From Arenibaculum pallidiluteum (lineage in GTDB: Bacteria > Pseudomonadota > Alphaproteobacteria > Azospirillales > Azospirillaceae): a stretch of DNA of 64,000 nt. Below are positions 28,351 through 36,890 of the stretch, piece after piece. The stretch lies in assembly GCF_017355985.1 (NCBI RefSeq), contig NZ_JAFIQU010000021.1, positions 33,618 to 97,617 on the forward strand. The letters run 5' to 3'. Each line of letters starts with the position of its first letter. The first letter of the stretch is position 1. Both the position numbers and the translations under genes were made by a program. The notes beneath the pieces are model-generated. The model had not been told where the DNA came from and did not search any database. It was given only the letters and a program-made list of their open reading frames with translations.

Positions 28351-29757
28351 TCAGCGGCCCGCGGCCAGCCGGCCCATCACCGCCGCATGGCTGCGGATGC
28401 CGTTCTGAAGGCAGCGAAGCTCGAACTTCTCGTTCGGTGAATGGATGCGGTCGTCGTCGAGGCCGAAGCCCACCAGCGCCGCGTCCAGCCCCAGATGCTC
28501 CTTGAACCAGCCGACGATGGGGATGGATCCGCCGCTGCCGATCAGCACGGGCTCGTTGCCGGTGGCATCCTTCAGCCCGGCGCGCACGGCGCCCATCCAG
28601 GGCGTGTCCGTGGGCACCTCGACGCCGGGCGAGTTGCCGAAGCGGCGGAAGCTGACCTTGCAGTCGGGCGGCAGGCGCTGCTCGAAGAAGCGGCGGATTG
28701 ACGCCTCCACCGCCGCCGGGTCCTGACCTGGCACCAGGCGGCAGCTCAGCTTGCAGGACGCCTTGGCGGCGATCACGGTCTTCGAGCCCTCGCCGGTATA
28801 GCCGCCCCAGATGCCGTTGATATCGCAGGTCGGCCGCGTCCACAGCCGCTCCAGAAGCGTCCGGCCGGCCTCGCCCTGGCCATGGGCGAGGCCGGCCGAG
28901 CCGAGGAAGCGCGCCTCGTCGAAGGGCAGGCCGCGGATCTGCGCCGCCTGCTCGGCCGAGGGCTCGCGGATGGAATCGTAGAAGCCGTCGAACTGGACGC
29001 GCCCCTCGGCGTCGTGGATCTGCCCCAGGATCCCCACCAGCACGTTGATGGGGTTCGGGACCGCGCCGCCGAACAGGCCCGAATGCAGGTCGTGGCTGGG
29101 CCCGGCGAGGGTGACCTCCATGTACAGCATCCCCCGCAGGCGCGTGGTGATGGCGGGGGCGTCGACGTCCCAGGCATTGGTGTCGGTGACCAGGCAGAAA
29201 TCGGCCTGCAGCTCGGCGGCGTTCGCCTTCAGGAACGGCACCAGCGACGGACTGCCCGTTTCCTCCTCGCCCTCGAGCAGGACGGTCGCGCGGATCGGGA
29301 TCGTCCCGTGGACCTCCTTCCAGGCGCGGAAGGCCTCGATGAAGGTCATCACCTGGCCCTTGTCGTCGACGGCGCCGCGCGCGACGACGCGCCGGCCGCG
29401 CTCGGCCTCGACGATCTGCGGCTCGAAGGGCGGGCTGGTCCAGAGGTCCAGCGGGTCCGGCGGCTGGACGTCGTAGTGGCCGTAGTAGAGGACGTGGGGC
29501 ACGGCGCCCTCGCTTCCGCTGCCTGCAGGCCCCGGGTGATGCGCGACCACCATGGGATGGCCCGCCGTCTCGCGGATCGAGGCGTCGAAGCCGAGCTCGC
29601 TCAGCGTGTCGACGCACCACTGCGCGGCGCGGCGCACCTCGCCCGCATGGGCCGGGTCGGTGCTGACCGAGGGAATGCGCAGCAGTTCGCAGAGCCGACC
29701 GACCGACCCTTCGAACCCTTCGTCAACGCGGCGCAGAACGGGCTCGACCGGTAGCAT
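28351..29757 (-). CDS. M20-family dipeptidase/metallohydrolase
   Basis: Zinc-dependent peptidase of the M20/M25/M40 superfamily, 468 residues, cytosolic. The metal ligands are visible in order: His and Asp in YYGHYDVQPPDPLDLW, Asp in RGAVDDKGQVMTFIEAFRAW, the catalytic Glu pair in LLEGEEETGSPSL, Asp in DFCLVTDTNAWDVDAPAI and the last His in DRIHSPNEKFELRCL. The dimerisation lid lies between (about 205-370). The substrate, probably a dipeptide or acyl-amino acid, cannot be told. The ATG at 29757 follows CGGAGGTG. It lies 34 bases downstream of the DUF3501 gene on the same strand. Confidence 0.92.
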   Translation of the reverse strand: MLPVEPVLRRVDEGFEGSVGRLCELLRIPSVSTDPAHAGEVRRAAQWCVDTLSELGFDASIRETAGHPMVVAHHPGPAGSGSEGAVPHVLYYGHYDVQPPDPLDLWTSPPFEPQIVEAERGRRVVARGAVDDKGQVMTFIEAFRAWKEVHGTIPIRATVLLEGEEETGSPSLVPFLKANAAELQADFCLVTDTNAWDVDAPAITTRLRGMLYMEVTLAGPSHDLHSGLFGGAVPNPINVLVGILGQIHDAEGRVQFDGFYDSIREPSAEQAAQIRGLPFDEARFLGSAGLAHGQGEAGRTLLERLWTRPTCDINGIWGGYTGEGSKTVIAAKASCKLSCRLVPGQDPAAVEASIRRFFEQRLPPDCKVSFRRFGNSPGVEVPTDTPWMGAVRAGLKDATGNEPVLIGSGGSIPIVGWFKEHLGLDAALVGFGLDDDRIHSPNEKFELRCLQNGIRSHAAVMGRLAAGR

Positions 29758-29791
29758 GGGGACACCTCCGTGTCTCAGGGAACGGGAATGA

Positions 29792-30331
29792 TCAGGGCAG
29801 GTCCCGGGACAAGGCCCTGCGCGTGGCCTCCGGCATGACGACGCGGAGCGCGCAGCCGGGAGCCTCCGAGGCCACCACCACCTGGATGTTGGCTTGGCGG
29901 AAGCGCTCGACCTGGCCGGGCGTGAGGGCGAAGCGGGCGATCCCCGGCACCGCCGCGCCCGCTCGGACGGTCTCTCCCGCGAACTCCAGGGCGAGGCCGG
30001 CGGCCACCGCCGCCGGGTCCGGTGCGTCTCCGGCCTCTGCGGGGAGCACCGCCGCCACCAGCTCGGGCCCGTCGGGGATCAGGGCATTGGCCTCGCGCAG
30101 CGCCGCCACCAGCTCGGCTTCCGAGCGGCCACGCGCGCGCAGGCGCTCGTGGGCCGCGACCCAGGCGGATGCGAAGGAGGCGAAGCGCAGCGCGATCGTG
30201 GGGCCGAGTGGCAGGCTCCGCTCGCGCGCGGCCGCCTCGGCCTCGCGCAGCCGGGCCTCGCGCACGAGCTCGTAGTCCGCTTCGGACAGCAGCTCGTGGC
30301 GCAGCAGTTCCTTCCTGGGGGGCGGCAGCAT
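29792..30331 (-). CDS. DUF3501 family protein
   Basis: Conserved protein of 179 residues with MLPPPRKELLRHELLSEADY, then ARERSLPLGPTIALRFASFA. The DUF3501 block ANALIPDGPELVAAVLPAEA (about 88-107) and FALTPGQVERFRQANIQVVV follow near the end. There is no signal peptide. In other genomes this family often accompanies rubrerythrin or redox-stress genes. Here it sits 13 bases downstream of irr, almost certainly co-transcribed, which links it to iron or peroxide physiology by context only. The biochemical function is unknown. Confidence 0.8.
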   Translation of the reverse strand: MLPPPRKELLRHELLSEADYELVREARLREAEAAARERSLPLGPTIALRFASFASAWVAAHERLRARGRSEAELVAALREANALIPDGPELVAAVLPAEAGDAPDPAAVAAGLALEFAGETVRAGAAVPGIARFALTPGQVERFRQANIQVVVASEAPGCALRVVMPEATRRALSRDLP

Positions 30332-30344
30332 AGGCCGGCCCGCC

Positions 30345-30764
30345 TCAGGCGACGGGCTTCAGGCGGATGATGACGTCGACGCGGGCCACCTCGGTCCCGG
30401 CGGGGGCCGCGGGAATCGCGGCCACCGCGACCTGCTCGCCGGGGATGTCCTCCAGCCGGCCGGAACCCTCGTGGAAGAAGTGGTGGTGGTCGTCGATGTT
30501 GGTGTCGAAGTAGGAGCGTCCGGCCTCGACCACGACCTCGCGCAGCAGGCCGGCATCGGTGAACTGGTGCAGGGTGTTGTACACCGTCGCCAGCGAAACC
30601 TTCAGGTTCGCGCCCGCCGCCTCGCCATGGAGCTGCTCGGCGGTCACGTGCCGGTCGCTGCCCTCGAACAGCAGACGCGCCAGGCCCAGACGCTGCCGGG
30701 TCGGGCGCAGTCCCGCCTGCTGCAGGCGATCCAGGGTATGCTTGAAGGGTCTGGTCGGGGTCAT
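30345..30764 (-). CDS. irr: Iron response regulator Irr (Fur family)
   Basis: Haem- and iron-dependent transcription factor of alphaproteobacteria, 139 residues. The winged helix contains GLRPTRQRLGLARLLFEGSD and LATVYNTLHQFTDAGLLREV. The C-terminal metal/dimerisation part has YFDTNIDDHHHFFHEGSGRL, with His93-95 and His98, the haem-binding histidine cluster that marks Irr. The start ATG 30764 is the conserved MTPTRPFKHTLDRL; the upstream frame is non-homologous. It lies downstream of an Atm1-type exporter (154-base gap) and directly upstream of DUF3501. No clear Irr box was found in its own promoter. Confidence 0.93.
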   Translation of the reverse strand: MTPTRPFKHTLDRLQQAGLRPTRQRLGLARLLFEGSDRHVTAEQLHGEAAGANLKVSLATVYNTLHQFTDAGLLREVVVEAGRSYFDTNIDDHHHFFHEGSGRLEDIPGEQVAVAAIPAAPAGTEVARVDVIIRLKPVA

Positions 30765-30918
30765 GCTCTGAAGGTATGGCAGCGGCTTTGTCCGATCCCG
30801 ATTTGGAACGAATCCAGGCCGCATTGCAAGTCCTTGCGATAAGGGGGCGCGCAGATCCCGCCGCGGGGGCACCCGCGCGGACATCCCCGGGACCGGCCCG
30901 ACGCCTCGGTCCACCGCG

Positions 30919-32781
30919 TCAGTCCGCAGCCTCCGGCCCTGCCTGCTGGCGGGCCCACAGCGCGGCATAGGCGCCGCCCCTTGCCAGAAGCACGGCATGG
31001 GGCCCGCGCTCGACCACCCGGCCGCCGTCCAGCACGAGGATCTCGTCGCAGTCGACCACGGTCGAGAGCCGATGGGCGATCACCAGCGTGGTGGTGCCGC
31101 GGCTGACCGCAGACAGGCTTTCCTGGATCGCGCGCTCGGTGTGGCTGTCCAGCGCGGAAGTCGCCTCGTCGAAAAGGAACAGGCGTGGACGCTTCAGGAT
31201 CGCACGGGCGATCGCCACGCGCTGCTTCTCGCCGCCCGAGAGCTTCAGCCCGCGCTCGCCGACGAAGGTCTCGTAGCCGTCGGGCAGCGTGCGCACGAAG
31301 GCGTCCAGCCGGGCGAGGCGCGCCGCCTCCTCGACCTCCTCGGGCGTGGCGCCGGGCCGGCCGAAGGCGATGTTGTAGCGGATCGTCTCGTTGAACAGCA
31401 CGGCGTCCTGGGGCACAACCGCCACGGCGGCGCGCAGGCTCTTCTGCGTGATCTCGCGCAGGTCGGCACCGTCCAGCAGGATGCGTCCCTGCGTCGGGTC
31501 GTAGAAGCGGAACAACAGGCGCCCGATGGTCGACTTGCCGGCGCCCGACGCGCCGACGATCGCGAGCCGATGACCCGGCGGGATCGCGAAGCTGACGTCG
31601 CGCAGAACCGGGCGCCGCGGGTCATAGGCGAAGCCGACGCCCTCGAAGCGCAGGGCGCCGGCGCCCGCCGGCAGGGGCCGCGCGCCGGGCCGGTCCCGCA
31701 CCTCCTGCCGCTCGTCGAGCAGGGCCATCATCTGCTCCAGGTCGGTCAGCGCCTGCTTGATGGATCGGTAGAGCTGGCCCAGCCGGTCCAGCGGGCGGAT
31801 CAGCTGCAGCAGATAGGTGTTGACCAGCACCAGATCGCCGACGCTCATCGCTCCGGTCTCGACGCGCTGGGCGCCGAGCACCACCATGGCGGCAAGGCCG
31901 GCCCCCAGGATCGACACCTGCAGCGCCCCCGTCAGGCTCCGCCACATCGTGGAGCGGACCGTCAGGGCCTCGACCCGCGCGAGCGCCCGGTCGTAGCGCT
32001 CGACCACATGGGATTCGTTGCCGAAATACTTGACGGTCTCGTAGTTCAGCAGGCTGTCGACGGCGCGGCCATGGGCCTCGGCCCCCTCGGCCACGGCCCT
32101 GCGCTGGAACTTGCGCAGCCATTCCGAACCCACGACCAGGCAGGCGCCGTAGAGCGACAGCGTCGTGATGGTCAGGCCGGCGAAGACGGATTCGAACCGT
32201 CCCAGCAGGATCGCGCAGATGAAGACGATCTCGGCGAAGAGCGGCAGGATCAGGAAGACCAGGTCGAACAGCAGCTCCCGCACGCCGCGCATGCCGTTGT
32301 CGAGCACGCGCGAGAGCTGGCCGGTCCGGCGCGCCAGGTGAAAGGACAGCGAGAGCTCGTGCACATGGGCGAAGACGGCGAGCCCGACCCTGCGCTGCAC
32401 CCTCTGCTCGATCGGCCCGTAGAGGGTCCAGCGCAGCTCGTTGCCGACCTTCGACAGCCAGTGCAGCGCGCCGTAGCCCAGAAGCACCGCGACCGGTGAC
32501 AGGACGGCAGCCCGGGCATCGGCGGGCACCGACAGCGCGTCCACCGCCCTGGCGAAGAGCATGGGGACGACGGCGTTCAGCAGTGCCGTCGTCCCGAGTA
32601 CCAGGACCGATCCGACGAGCCGCACCTTCAGCGCGCGATCGCCGGACGGCCAGAGGAATGGCAGCAGCATGCGGATCGCGCGGCGGTCCCACGCGGCGCC
32701 GGAGGGCACCGGCGACGGGGCCGGCGCCCCAGGTGGCGCCCCAGGTGGCGCCTCGGTCGGTTGGGAGGCGGTCGAGGTCAT
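30919..32781 (-). CDS. Atm1-type ABC exporter
   Basis: Half-size ABC transporter of 620 residues resembling Atm1/NaAtm1, which exports glutathione-linked sulfur or metal species and links Fe-S cluster metabolism with metal tolerance. Six transmembrane helices occupy about residues 35-340. The family signature NYETVKYFGNESHVVERYD is in the membrane domain. The ATPase has Walker A GASGAGKST, Q-loop VVPQDAVLFNETI, signature LSGGEKQRVAIARAIL, Walker B LFLFDEATS and the H-loop VIAHRLSTV. The start ATG 32781 precedes a Pro-rich tail. It neighbours irr downstream, consistent with iron-linked control, which is inferred from context. Confidence 0.93.
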   Translation of the reverse strand: MTSTASQPTEAPPGAPPGAPAPSPVPSGAAWDRRAIRMLLPFLWPSGDRALKVRLVGSVLVLGTTALLNAVVPMLFARAVDALSVPADARAAVLSPVAVLLGYGALHWLSKVGNELRWTLYGPIEQRVQRRVGLAVFAHVHELSLSFHLARRTGQLSRVLDNGMRGVRELLFDLVFLILPLFAEIVFICAILLGRFESVFAGLTITTLSLYGACLVVGSEWLRKFQRRAVAEGAEAHGRAVDSLLNYETVKYFGNESHVVERYDRALARVEALTVRSTMWRSLTGALQVSILGAGLAAMVVLGAQRVETGAMSVGDLVLVNTYLLQLIRPLDRLGQLYRSIKQALTDLEQMMALLDERQEVRDRPGARPLPAGAGALRFEGVGFAYDPRRPVLRDVSFAIPPGHRLAIVGASGAGKSTIGRLLFRFYDPTQGRILLDGADLREITQKSLRAAVAVVPQDAVLFNETIRYNIAFGRPGATPEEVEEAARLARLDAFVRTLPDGYETFVGERGLKLSGGEKQRVAIARAILKRPRLFLFDEATSALDSHTERAIQESLSAVSRGTTTLVIAHRLSTVVDCDEILVLDGGRVVERGPHAVLLARGGAYAALWARQQAGPEAAD

Positions 32782-32971
32782 GGCCCAGAGGGTGGTGGCT
32801 CCGCCCCGCCGTGGCAATGCACGATCGGCGCAGGACCGGCCTCCGACAGGGCGATGCCGGCCGGGACGGCACTTGATCCCGGCCCGGAGTCTCCGCCACC
32901 CTGTCGGCGATCCTCGGCAGAGGAGGGCGTGGCTTCTGGTCGTCGGGCCCGCACGCATCGGAGACGCGACC

Positions 32972-33535
32972 ATGGCCCGGCTTCCCGGCCCAACCTCCCC
33001 TCCGGCATCCGTGCCGATCCCGCGAAGGCCATCATGGCGCCTGCGGCGGGCGCTCCTTGCGCTGGTCCTGGCGCTTCCGGGCGCCTGCGGCCATAGCCTG
33101 CCCCAAGGAGCGCCTCCCGAGGTGCCATCTGCCCCGCCGGCGGCAGAGATCCCCGCCATTTCCGGCGAAGGCGGATGGGTTCCCAGCGCCCGCGAGGCGC
33201 GGATCTGGCAGCTCGCCGAGCGGCGGGCGCGGATCGCGCCGCGCTGCTCCGTGGCGCTGGCCGCGAGCTGCGCCGTCCTCGAGAATCCCTGGTCGCATCC
33301 GCCGGAGGCGATCCTGGCTGCCGGGCTGGAGGTGATCGCTGCGGTGGATCCCAACCTGCTCCGCGGCGAGACCGCGATCTTCCTCGATACGCACAACCGC
33401 TACTGGGCGTTTCTCGTCTTCGCGCTGCGCGAGCCCGAGGCTGCGCCCCATGCCGCGGAGCACCGGCACCTCCTGCTGGAGGCGATGGCGGCATCGACCC
33501 TTCTGAGGCTGCTCGTCGGCACCTCCGACCTGTGA
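32972..33535 (+). CDS. Putative lipoprotein of unknown function
   Basis: 187 residues. The basic N-terminus and hydrophobic core RRALLALVLALPGACGHSLP end in a lipobox-like LPGAC, predicting lipid attachment. The mature part has two Cys (RCSVALAASCAVL), the stretch NPWSHPPEAILAAGLEVIAA, and HNRYWAFLVFALREPEAAPH, with no recognised domain. The ATG at 32972 has CGGAGA upstream; the frame is open much further but without protein character. It is divergent from the Atm1-type exporter and 97 bases before the CBS-domain gene. Confidence 0.65.
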   Translation: MARLPGPTSPPASVPIPRRPSWRLRRALLALVLALPGACGHSLPQGAPPEVPSAPPAAEIPAISGEGGWVPSAREARIWQLAERRARIAPRCSVALAASCAVLENPWSHPPEAILAAGLEVIAAVDPNLLRGETAIFLDTHNRYWAFLVFALREPEAAPHAAEHRHLLLEAMAASTLLRLLVGTSDL

Positions 33536-33553
33536 CAGCGAACGGACGGCATC

Positions 33554-33567
33554 TTGATGCAGGTCAA
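33554..33567. promoter_or_regulatory. FNR/FixK-type site upstream of the CBS-BON gene
   Basis: TTGATGCAGGTCAA is a perfect TTGA-N6-TCAA box centred at 33560.5, 73 bases before the ATG at 33633. If placed at -41.5 it predicts a start near 33602, leaving a 31-base leader with AGGAGG. Confidence 0.6.
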
Positions 33568-33632
33568 GGGATTCCCGCGGTTCCGGCGCGACACTTGGTC
33601 TGCCCATCAATCGTTCTTTCCAGGAGGCCGTC

Positions 33633-34328
33633 ATGAAGGCGATGGACGTCATGACCACCGACGTGGTCACCATCGGTCCCCAGGCATCCGTGAAGGATGT
33701 CGCAAAGCTGCTGCTGGACAAGGGGATCAGCGCCGTCCCGGTGGTGGACGAGGCGCGGCGGGTCGTCGGCATGGTCAGCGAGGGCGACCTCGTCCACCGT
33801 CCCGAGATCCAGACCGAGCGCCGCCGCCCCTGGTGGCTCCAGGCCTTCGTGGACAATGCCACGCTGGCGGAGGACTACGCCAAGGCACGCGGCACCAAGG
33901 TTCGCGACGTCATGACCACCCCGGTGATCTCGGTCGAGCCCGGCACGACGCTGGGCGAGGTCGCGGCGCTGCTGGACCGGCACCGGATCAAGCGGGTTCC
34001 AATCGTGCGGGACGGGGTCCTGGTGGGCGTCGTCAGCCGGGCCGACTTGTTGCGGGCCGTCGCCGCCTCGGCCGCCTCCCCCGAACGCCTGGACAGCGAC
34101 CACGCCATCCGGACGCTGATCCTGGACAAGCTCAAGGGGCAGCGCTGGACCGCGCTCGGCGAGCGCAACGTCGACGTCGTGGATGGCGTCGTCCGCTTCT
34201 GGGGGGGCGTCGGTTCCGAGGAGGAGAAGCGCGCCCTGCAGGCCGTCGCCGACAGCATCGAAGGCGTGAAGCGGGTCGAGGTGCACGCGACCGTTCCGCC
34301 CATCCTGCCCTTCGGCGCCGCTCTCTGA
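33633..34328 (+). CDS. CBS-pair and BON domain protein
   Basis: Cytosolic protein of 231 residues. Two CBS motifs form a Bateman module: MKAMDVMTTDVVTIGPQASV to VVGMVSEGDLV (about 1-55) and VRDVMTTPVISVEPGTTLGE to LVGVVSRADLLRAVA (about 90-148). A BON domain follows (about 160-225, ILDKLKGQRWTALGERNVDV, then AVADSIEGVKRVEVH). CBS modules usually bind adenine nucleotides, and BON domains bind membranes or ligands. Such proteins are common low-oxygen or stress regulon members. An AGGAGG ribosome binding site precedes ATG 33633 and an FNR/FixK-type site lies upstream. It converges on the universal stress protein gene. Confidence 0.9.
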   Translation: MKAMDVMTTDVVTIGPQASVKDVAKLLLDKGISAVPVVDEARRVVGMVSEGDLVHRPEIQTERRRPWWLQAFVDNATLAEDYAKARGTKVRDVMTTPVISVEPGTTLGEVAALLDRHRIKRVPIVRDGVLVGVVSRADLLRAVAASAASPERLDSDHAIRTLILDKLKGQRWTALGERNVDVVDGVVRFWGGVGSEEEKRALQAVADSIEGVKRVEVHATVPPILPFGAAL

Positions 34329-34338
34329 GGACCGGGCC

Positions 34339-34366
34339 GGGCCCCGCGCCCACGGGGGCGGGGCCC
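34339..34366. terminator. Hairpin between the CBS-BON and universal stress protein genes
   Basis: GGGCCCCGC-GCCC pairs with GGG-CGGGGCCC (34339-34351 / 34356-34366, one bulge), between convergent genes. Confidence 0.55.
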
Positions 34367-34371
34367 AGGGA

Positions 34372-35193
34372 TCAGTGCGACATCAGGACGGGGAGCGTCG
34401 CGGTGGCGAGCATGCCCGCCGTGACGCCGCCCAGGATGCGCTCGCGCAGCCGCGAATGGCCGTAGCCACCCATCACCAGCAGGTCGGCGCCGCGGTCTGC
34501 CGCGAAGTCCAGGATCAGGTCGATGGGCTGCACGTCCGCCGAGACCAGCCGGTGCGCGCTGGCCTCGAAGCCGTGCCGGCCCAGGTGCAGGGCGATGTCG
34601 GCGCCGGGGCTCCGCTCCTCCGCGCCGTCGCGGCGGGCGACGGTCAGCACGTCCACGCGCGCGCCGGGACTCATCAGCGGCAGCGCGTCGTGGACGGCGC
34701 GGGCCACCTCGGGGCTGCCGTTCCAGGCGACGAGCACCCGGTTGCCCAGGCTCGGGAACTGGCCCGCGTGGGGGATCATCAGCACCGGGCGGCCGCTGCC
34801 GAACAGCAGCTCGTCCGGGCGGGCGGGCGTCACTTCGCCCCAGCTCGCGTCCCGTGGCTGCATCGCCACGCACAGATCGGCGGAATGGGCCGCGGTGGCG
34901 GCGATATCCGCCGGGTCGCCCGCGCGCACCTGCCAGACGGCGCGGCTGCCGGCGCCGGCCTGTTCGACGCAGCGCCGGAACCGGGCCGCGGTCGCCTCGG
35001 TCCTCTCCTGCAGCCAGGACCGCTGCGCATCGACCATCTCGGCCGTGGTCTCCGCGAACATCCAGAGGGGAGGAGGCTGCACGAACAGCCCCGTCAGCCG
35101 AGCATCGTGCCGGGCCGCGAGGCCGACGCCGGCCTCGATCGCCGCATTACCGGTGTCGCTGCCGAGCACGAAGAGAATGTCCCTGAGCGCCAT
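34372..35193 (-). CDS. Universal stress protein, tandem UspA domains
   Basis: 273 residues forming two Usp modules. The first (1-135) begins MALRDILFVLGSDTGNAAIE and has a divergent nucleotide loop. The second (about 145-273, NRVLVAWNGSPEVARAVHDA) carries the ATP-binding motif G-x2-G-x9-G-T in VMGGYGHSRLRERILGGVTA. Family members help survival in stationary, oxidative or hypoxic stress. The ATG at 35193 follows AGGGGGA. A perfect FNR/FixK-type site lies about 110 bases upstream at 35304-35317, suggesting oxygen control together with the neighbouring CBS protein. Confidence 0.93.
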   Translation of the reverse strand: MALRDILFVLGSDTGNAAIEAGVGLAARHDARLTGLFVQPPPLWMFAETTAEMVDAQRSWLQERTEATAARFRRCVEQAGAGSRAVWQVRAGDPADIAATAAHSADLCVAMQPRDASWGEVTPARPDELLFGSGRPVLMIPHAGQFPSLGNRVLVAWNGSPEVARAVHDALPLMSPGARVDVLTVARRDGAEERSPGADIALHLGRHGFEASAHRLVSADVQPIDLILDFAADRGADLLVMGGYGHSRLRERILGGVTAGMLATATLPVLMSH

Positions 35194-35303
35194 GCCGAGT
35201 CCCCCTTGCCTGAGGTCCCGTCCCGCCGGTCCCGGCGGGACGGGTCATCGCGGCCATGGGGCCGCCCACGCCGGAAGGGTTGCCGCCGCCGGGCCTCGCC
35301 GCC

Positions 35304-35317
35304 TTGAGCCAGGTCAA
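35304..35317. promoter_or_regulatory. FNR/FixK-type site upstream of the universal stress protein gene
   Basis: TTGAGCCAGGTCAA is a second perfect TTGA-N6-TCAA box. It lies in the gap between the nitronate-monooxygenase-like gene stop (35338) and the usp start (35193), so it can only serve usp. Confidence 0.6.
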
Positions 35318-35337
35318 GCCGCCCGCGGCGGCGGGGC

Positions 35338-36735
35338 TCAGTCGCCGGTCGCGATGCGCTCGACGAGCTGGCGCACGGTCGGGATGAACCCGTTGGCGTA
35401 GAACGGGTCCTCGGCGAACCGGTAGGCATTGTGCCCGGCGAACATCAGCTGGTTGTCGGGGTCGCCGCCATGGCTGATCGACCGCAGCGTCTTCTGGATG
35501 CAGAAGGAGCGCGGGTCGGCCTTCTTGCCCGTGGTCCCCTCCTCGTTCTGCGCCCAGTTGCTGAACATGCAGGCCGAGAGGCAGCCCATGCACTCGATCT
35601 GGTCGGTGACGATCTGATCGGCCTTGGCGGGGGTCACGAAGATCAGCGTGCCGTCCGGCGTCTTCATGGCGGTGGTGAAGCCGGCCTCGGTCCATGCAAA
35701 GGCCATGCGGCGGTCGTGCTCGGTGAGGTAGACCGGCCGACCGCGCGGTCCCACCGGGAATTCGGCGGTGTGCTCGCCCACGGGATGGGGCGAATAGGCG
35801 ACCTGCCGTGCCGAGCGGGCCTGCAGCTCCTCCAGGAAGCTGTTGCGCACCGCCGAGCTGTAGAAGCCCGTCGGCGAGAACTTGTTCAGGATCACGTCGC
35901 CGGGCTTCAGCGTCAGCAGCTTGCGCTTCCAGGCCTCGGTAATCGGACTCTCCTGCGTCAGCAGGGGGCGGGTCCCGAACTGGAAGGCGACGGGGCCCAG
36001 GTCGGGGTTGTCCAGCCACTCCTCCCATTCGCGCAGGAACCAGACGCCGCCCGCCATCACGATGGGAGTGCGGTCCAGCCCGAAGCTGTTCATCATCTGG
36101 CGCAGCGCCAGGACGCGCGGGAACGGATCCTCGGGGATCTCGGGATCCTCGCTGTTCGAAAGCCCGTTGTGCCCGCCCGCGCGCCAGGGATCCTCGTAGA
36201 CCACGCCGCCGAGATGCTCGGGGAAGCGGTGGTAGGCGCGCTTCCACAGGGCCCTGAAGGCGCGGGCCGAGGACACGATGGGGTAGTAGGCGATGCCGTG
36301 CCGGACCGCGATCTCCGCGACCTTGTAGGGCATGCCGGCGCCGCAGGTGACGCCGTGGATCAGGCCCTTCGCGCCGTCGAGCACGCCGTTCAGGATGTCC
36401 TCGGCGCCGCCCATCTCCCATAGGACGTTCATGTGGATGCGGCCCTGGCCGCCGCTGACCTCGTGGGCGATGCGCGCCTGGGTCACGCCGCCGGCAATTC
36501 CGTAGGCGATCAGCTCCTCGTGGCGCTCCCGCCGGGTCTTGCCGTGGTAGACCTGATCGACGAGGCAACCCTCCTCGTCGAAGCTGTCGGCGTTCACGCC
36601 GGAGAAGGTTCCGATGCCGCCGGCCGCTGCCCAGGCACCGGAGCTCTCGCCATTGGACACGGCGATGCCCTTGCCGCCCTCGACCACGGGAAGGACCTCG
36701 CGACCGGACATCACCAATGGCTTCAGAGCCTTCAA
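35338..36735 (-). CDS. Nitronate monooxygenase-like FMN protein with extra four-Cys motif
   Basis: TIM-barrel flavoprotein of the 2-nitropropane dioxygenase group, 465 residues, longer than the usual 320-350. The N-terminal core includes IAVSNGESSGAWAAAGGIGT, the glycine-rich phosphate loop TPIVMAGGVWF and FQFGTRPLLTQESP. Residues about 375-412 add IECMGCLSACMFSNW and SFC: Cys382, 385, 389 and 412 (C-x2-C-x3-C-x22-C). The triad spacing is like [4Fe-4S] sites of dienoyl-CoA reductases. The start is TTG at 36735 with GGAGG six bases upstream. The substrate is unknown; cluster binding is inferred. Confidence 0.87.
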   Translation of the reverse strand: MKALKPLVMSGREVLPVVEGGKGIAVSNGESSGAWAAAGGIGTFSGVNADSFDEEGCLVDQVYHGKTRRERHEELIAYGIAGGVTQARIAHEVSGGQGRIHMNVLWEMGGAEDILNGVLDGAKGLIHGVTCGAGMPYKVAEIAVRHGIAYYPIVSSARAFRALWKRAYHRFPEHLGGVVYEDPWRAGGHNGLSNSEDPEIPEDPFPRVLALRQMMNSFGLDRTPIVMAGGVWFLREWEEWLDNPDLGPVAFQFGTRPLLTQESPITEAWKRKLLTLKPGDVILNKFSPTGFYSSAVRNSFLEELQARSARQVAYSPHPVGEHTAEFPVGPRGRPVYLTEHDRRMAFAWTEAGFTTAMKTPDGTLIFVTPAKADQIVTDQIECMGCLSACMFSNWAQNEEGTTGKKADPRSFCIQKTLRSISHGGDPDNQLMFAGHNAYRFAEDPFYANGFIPTVRQLVERIATGD

Positions 36736-36890
36736 CGCTAACCTCCAGGACTACGAAACGAACGCCGCATAGGCCGAGTACGCTCCGGATGTCGCACCGG
36801 AACGGCGTCGGCCTGCCCCCCTCGGAACGCATATAGGTCGGGGATTCGGCCGGGAAGAGTCCCCCGGCCGCAATTTTGCGGACAGTAGCG

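Noticed and set aside
36830..36837. RpoH-type -10 (CCTATATG, minus strand) before the nitronate-monooxygenase-like gene
   Set aside because: The -10 shape fits but no -35 at correct spacing was found, so it is not listed as a promoter.
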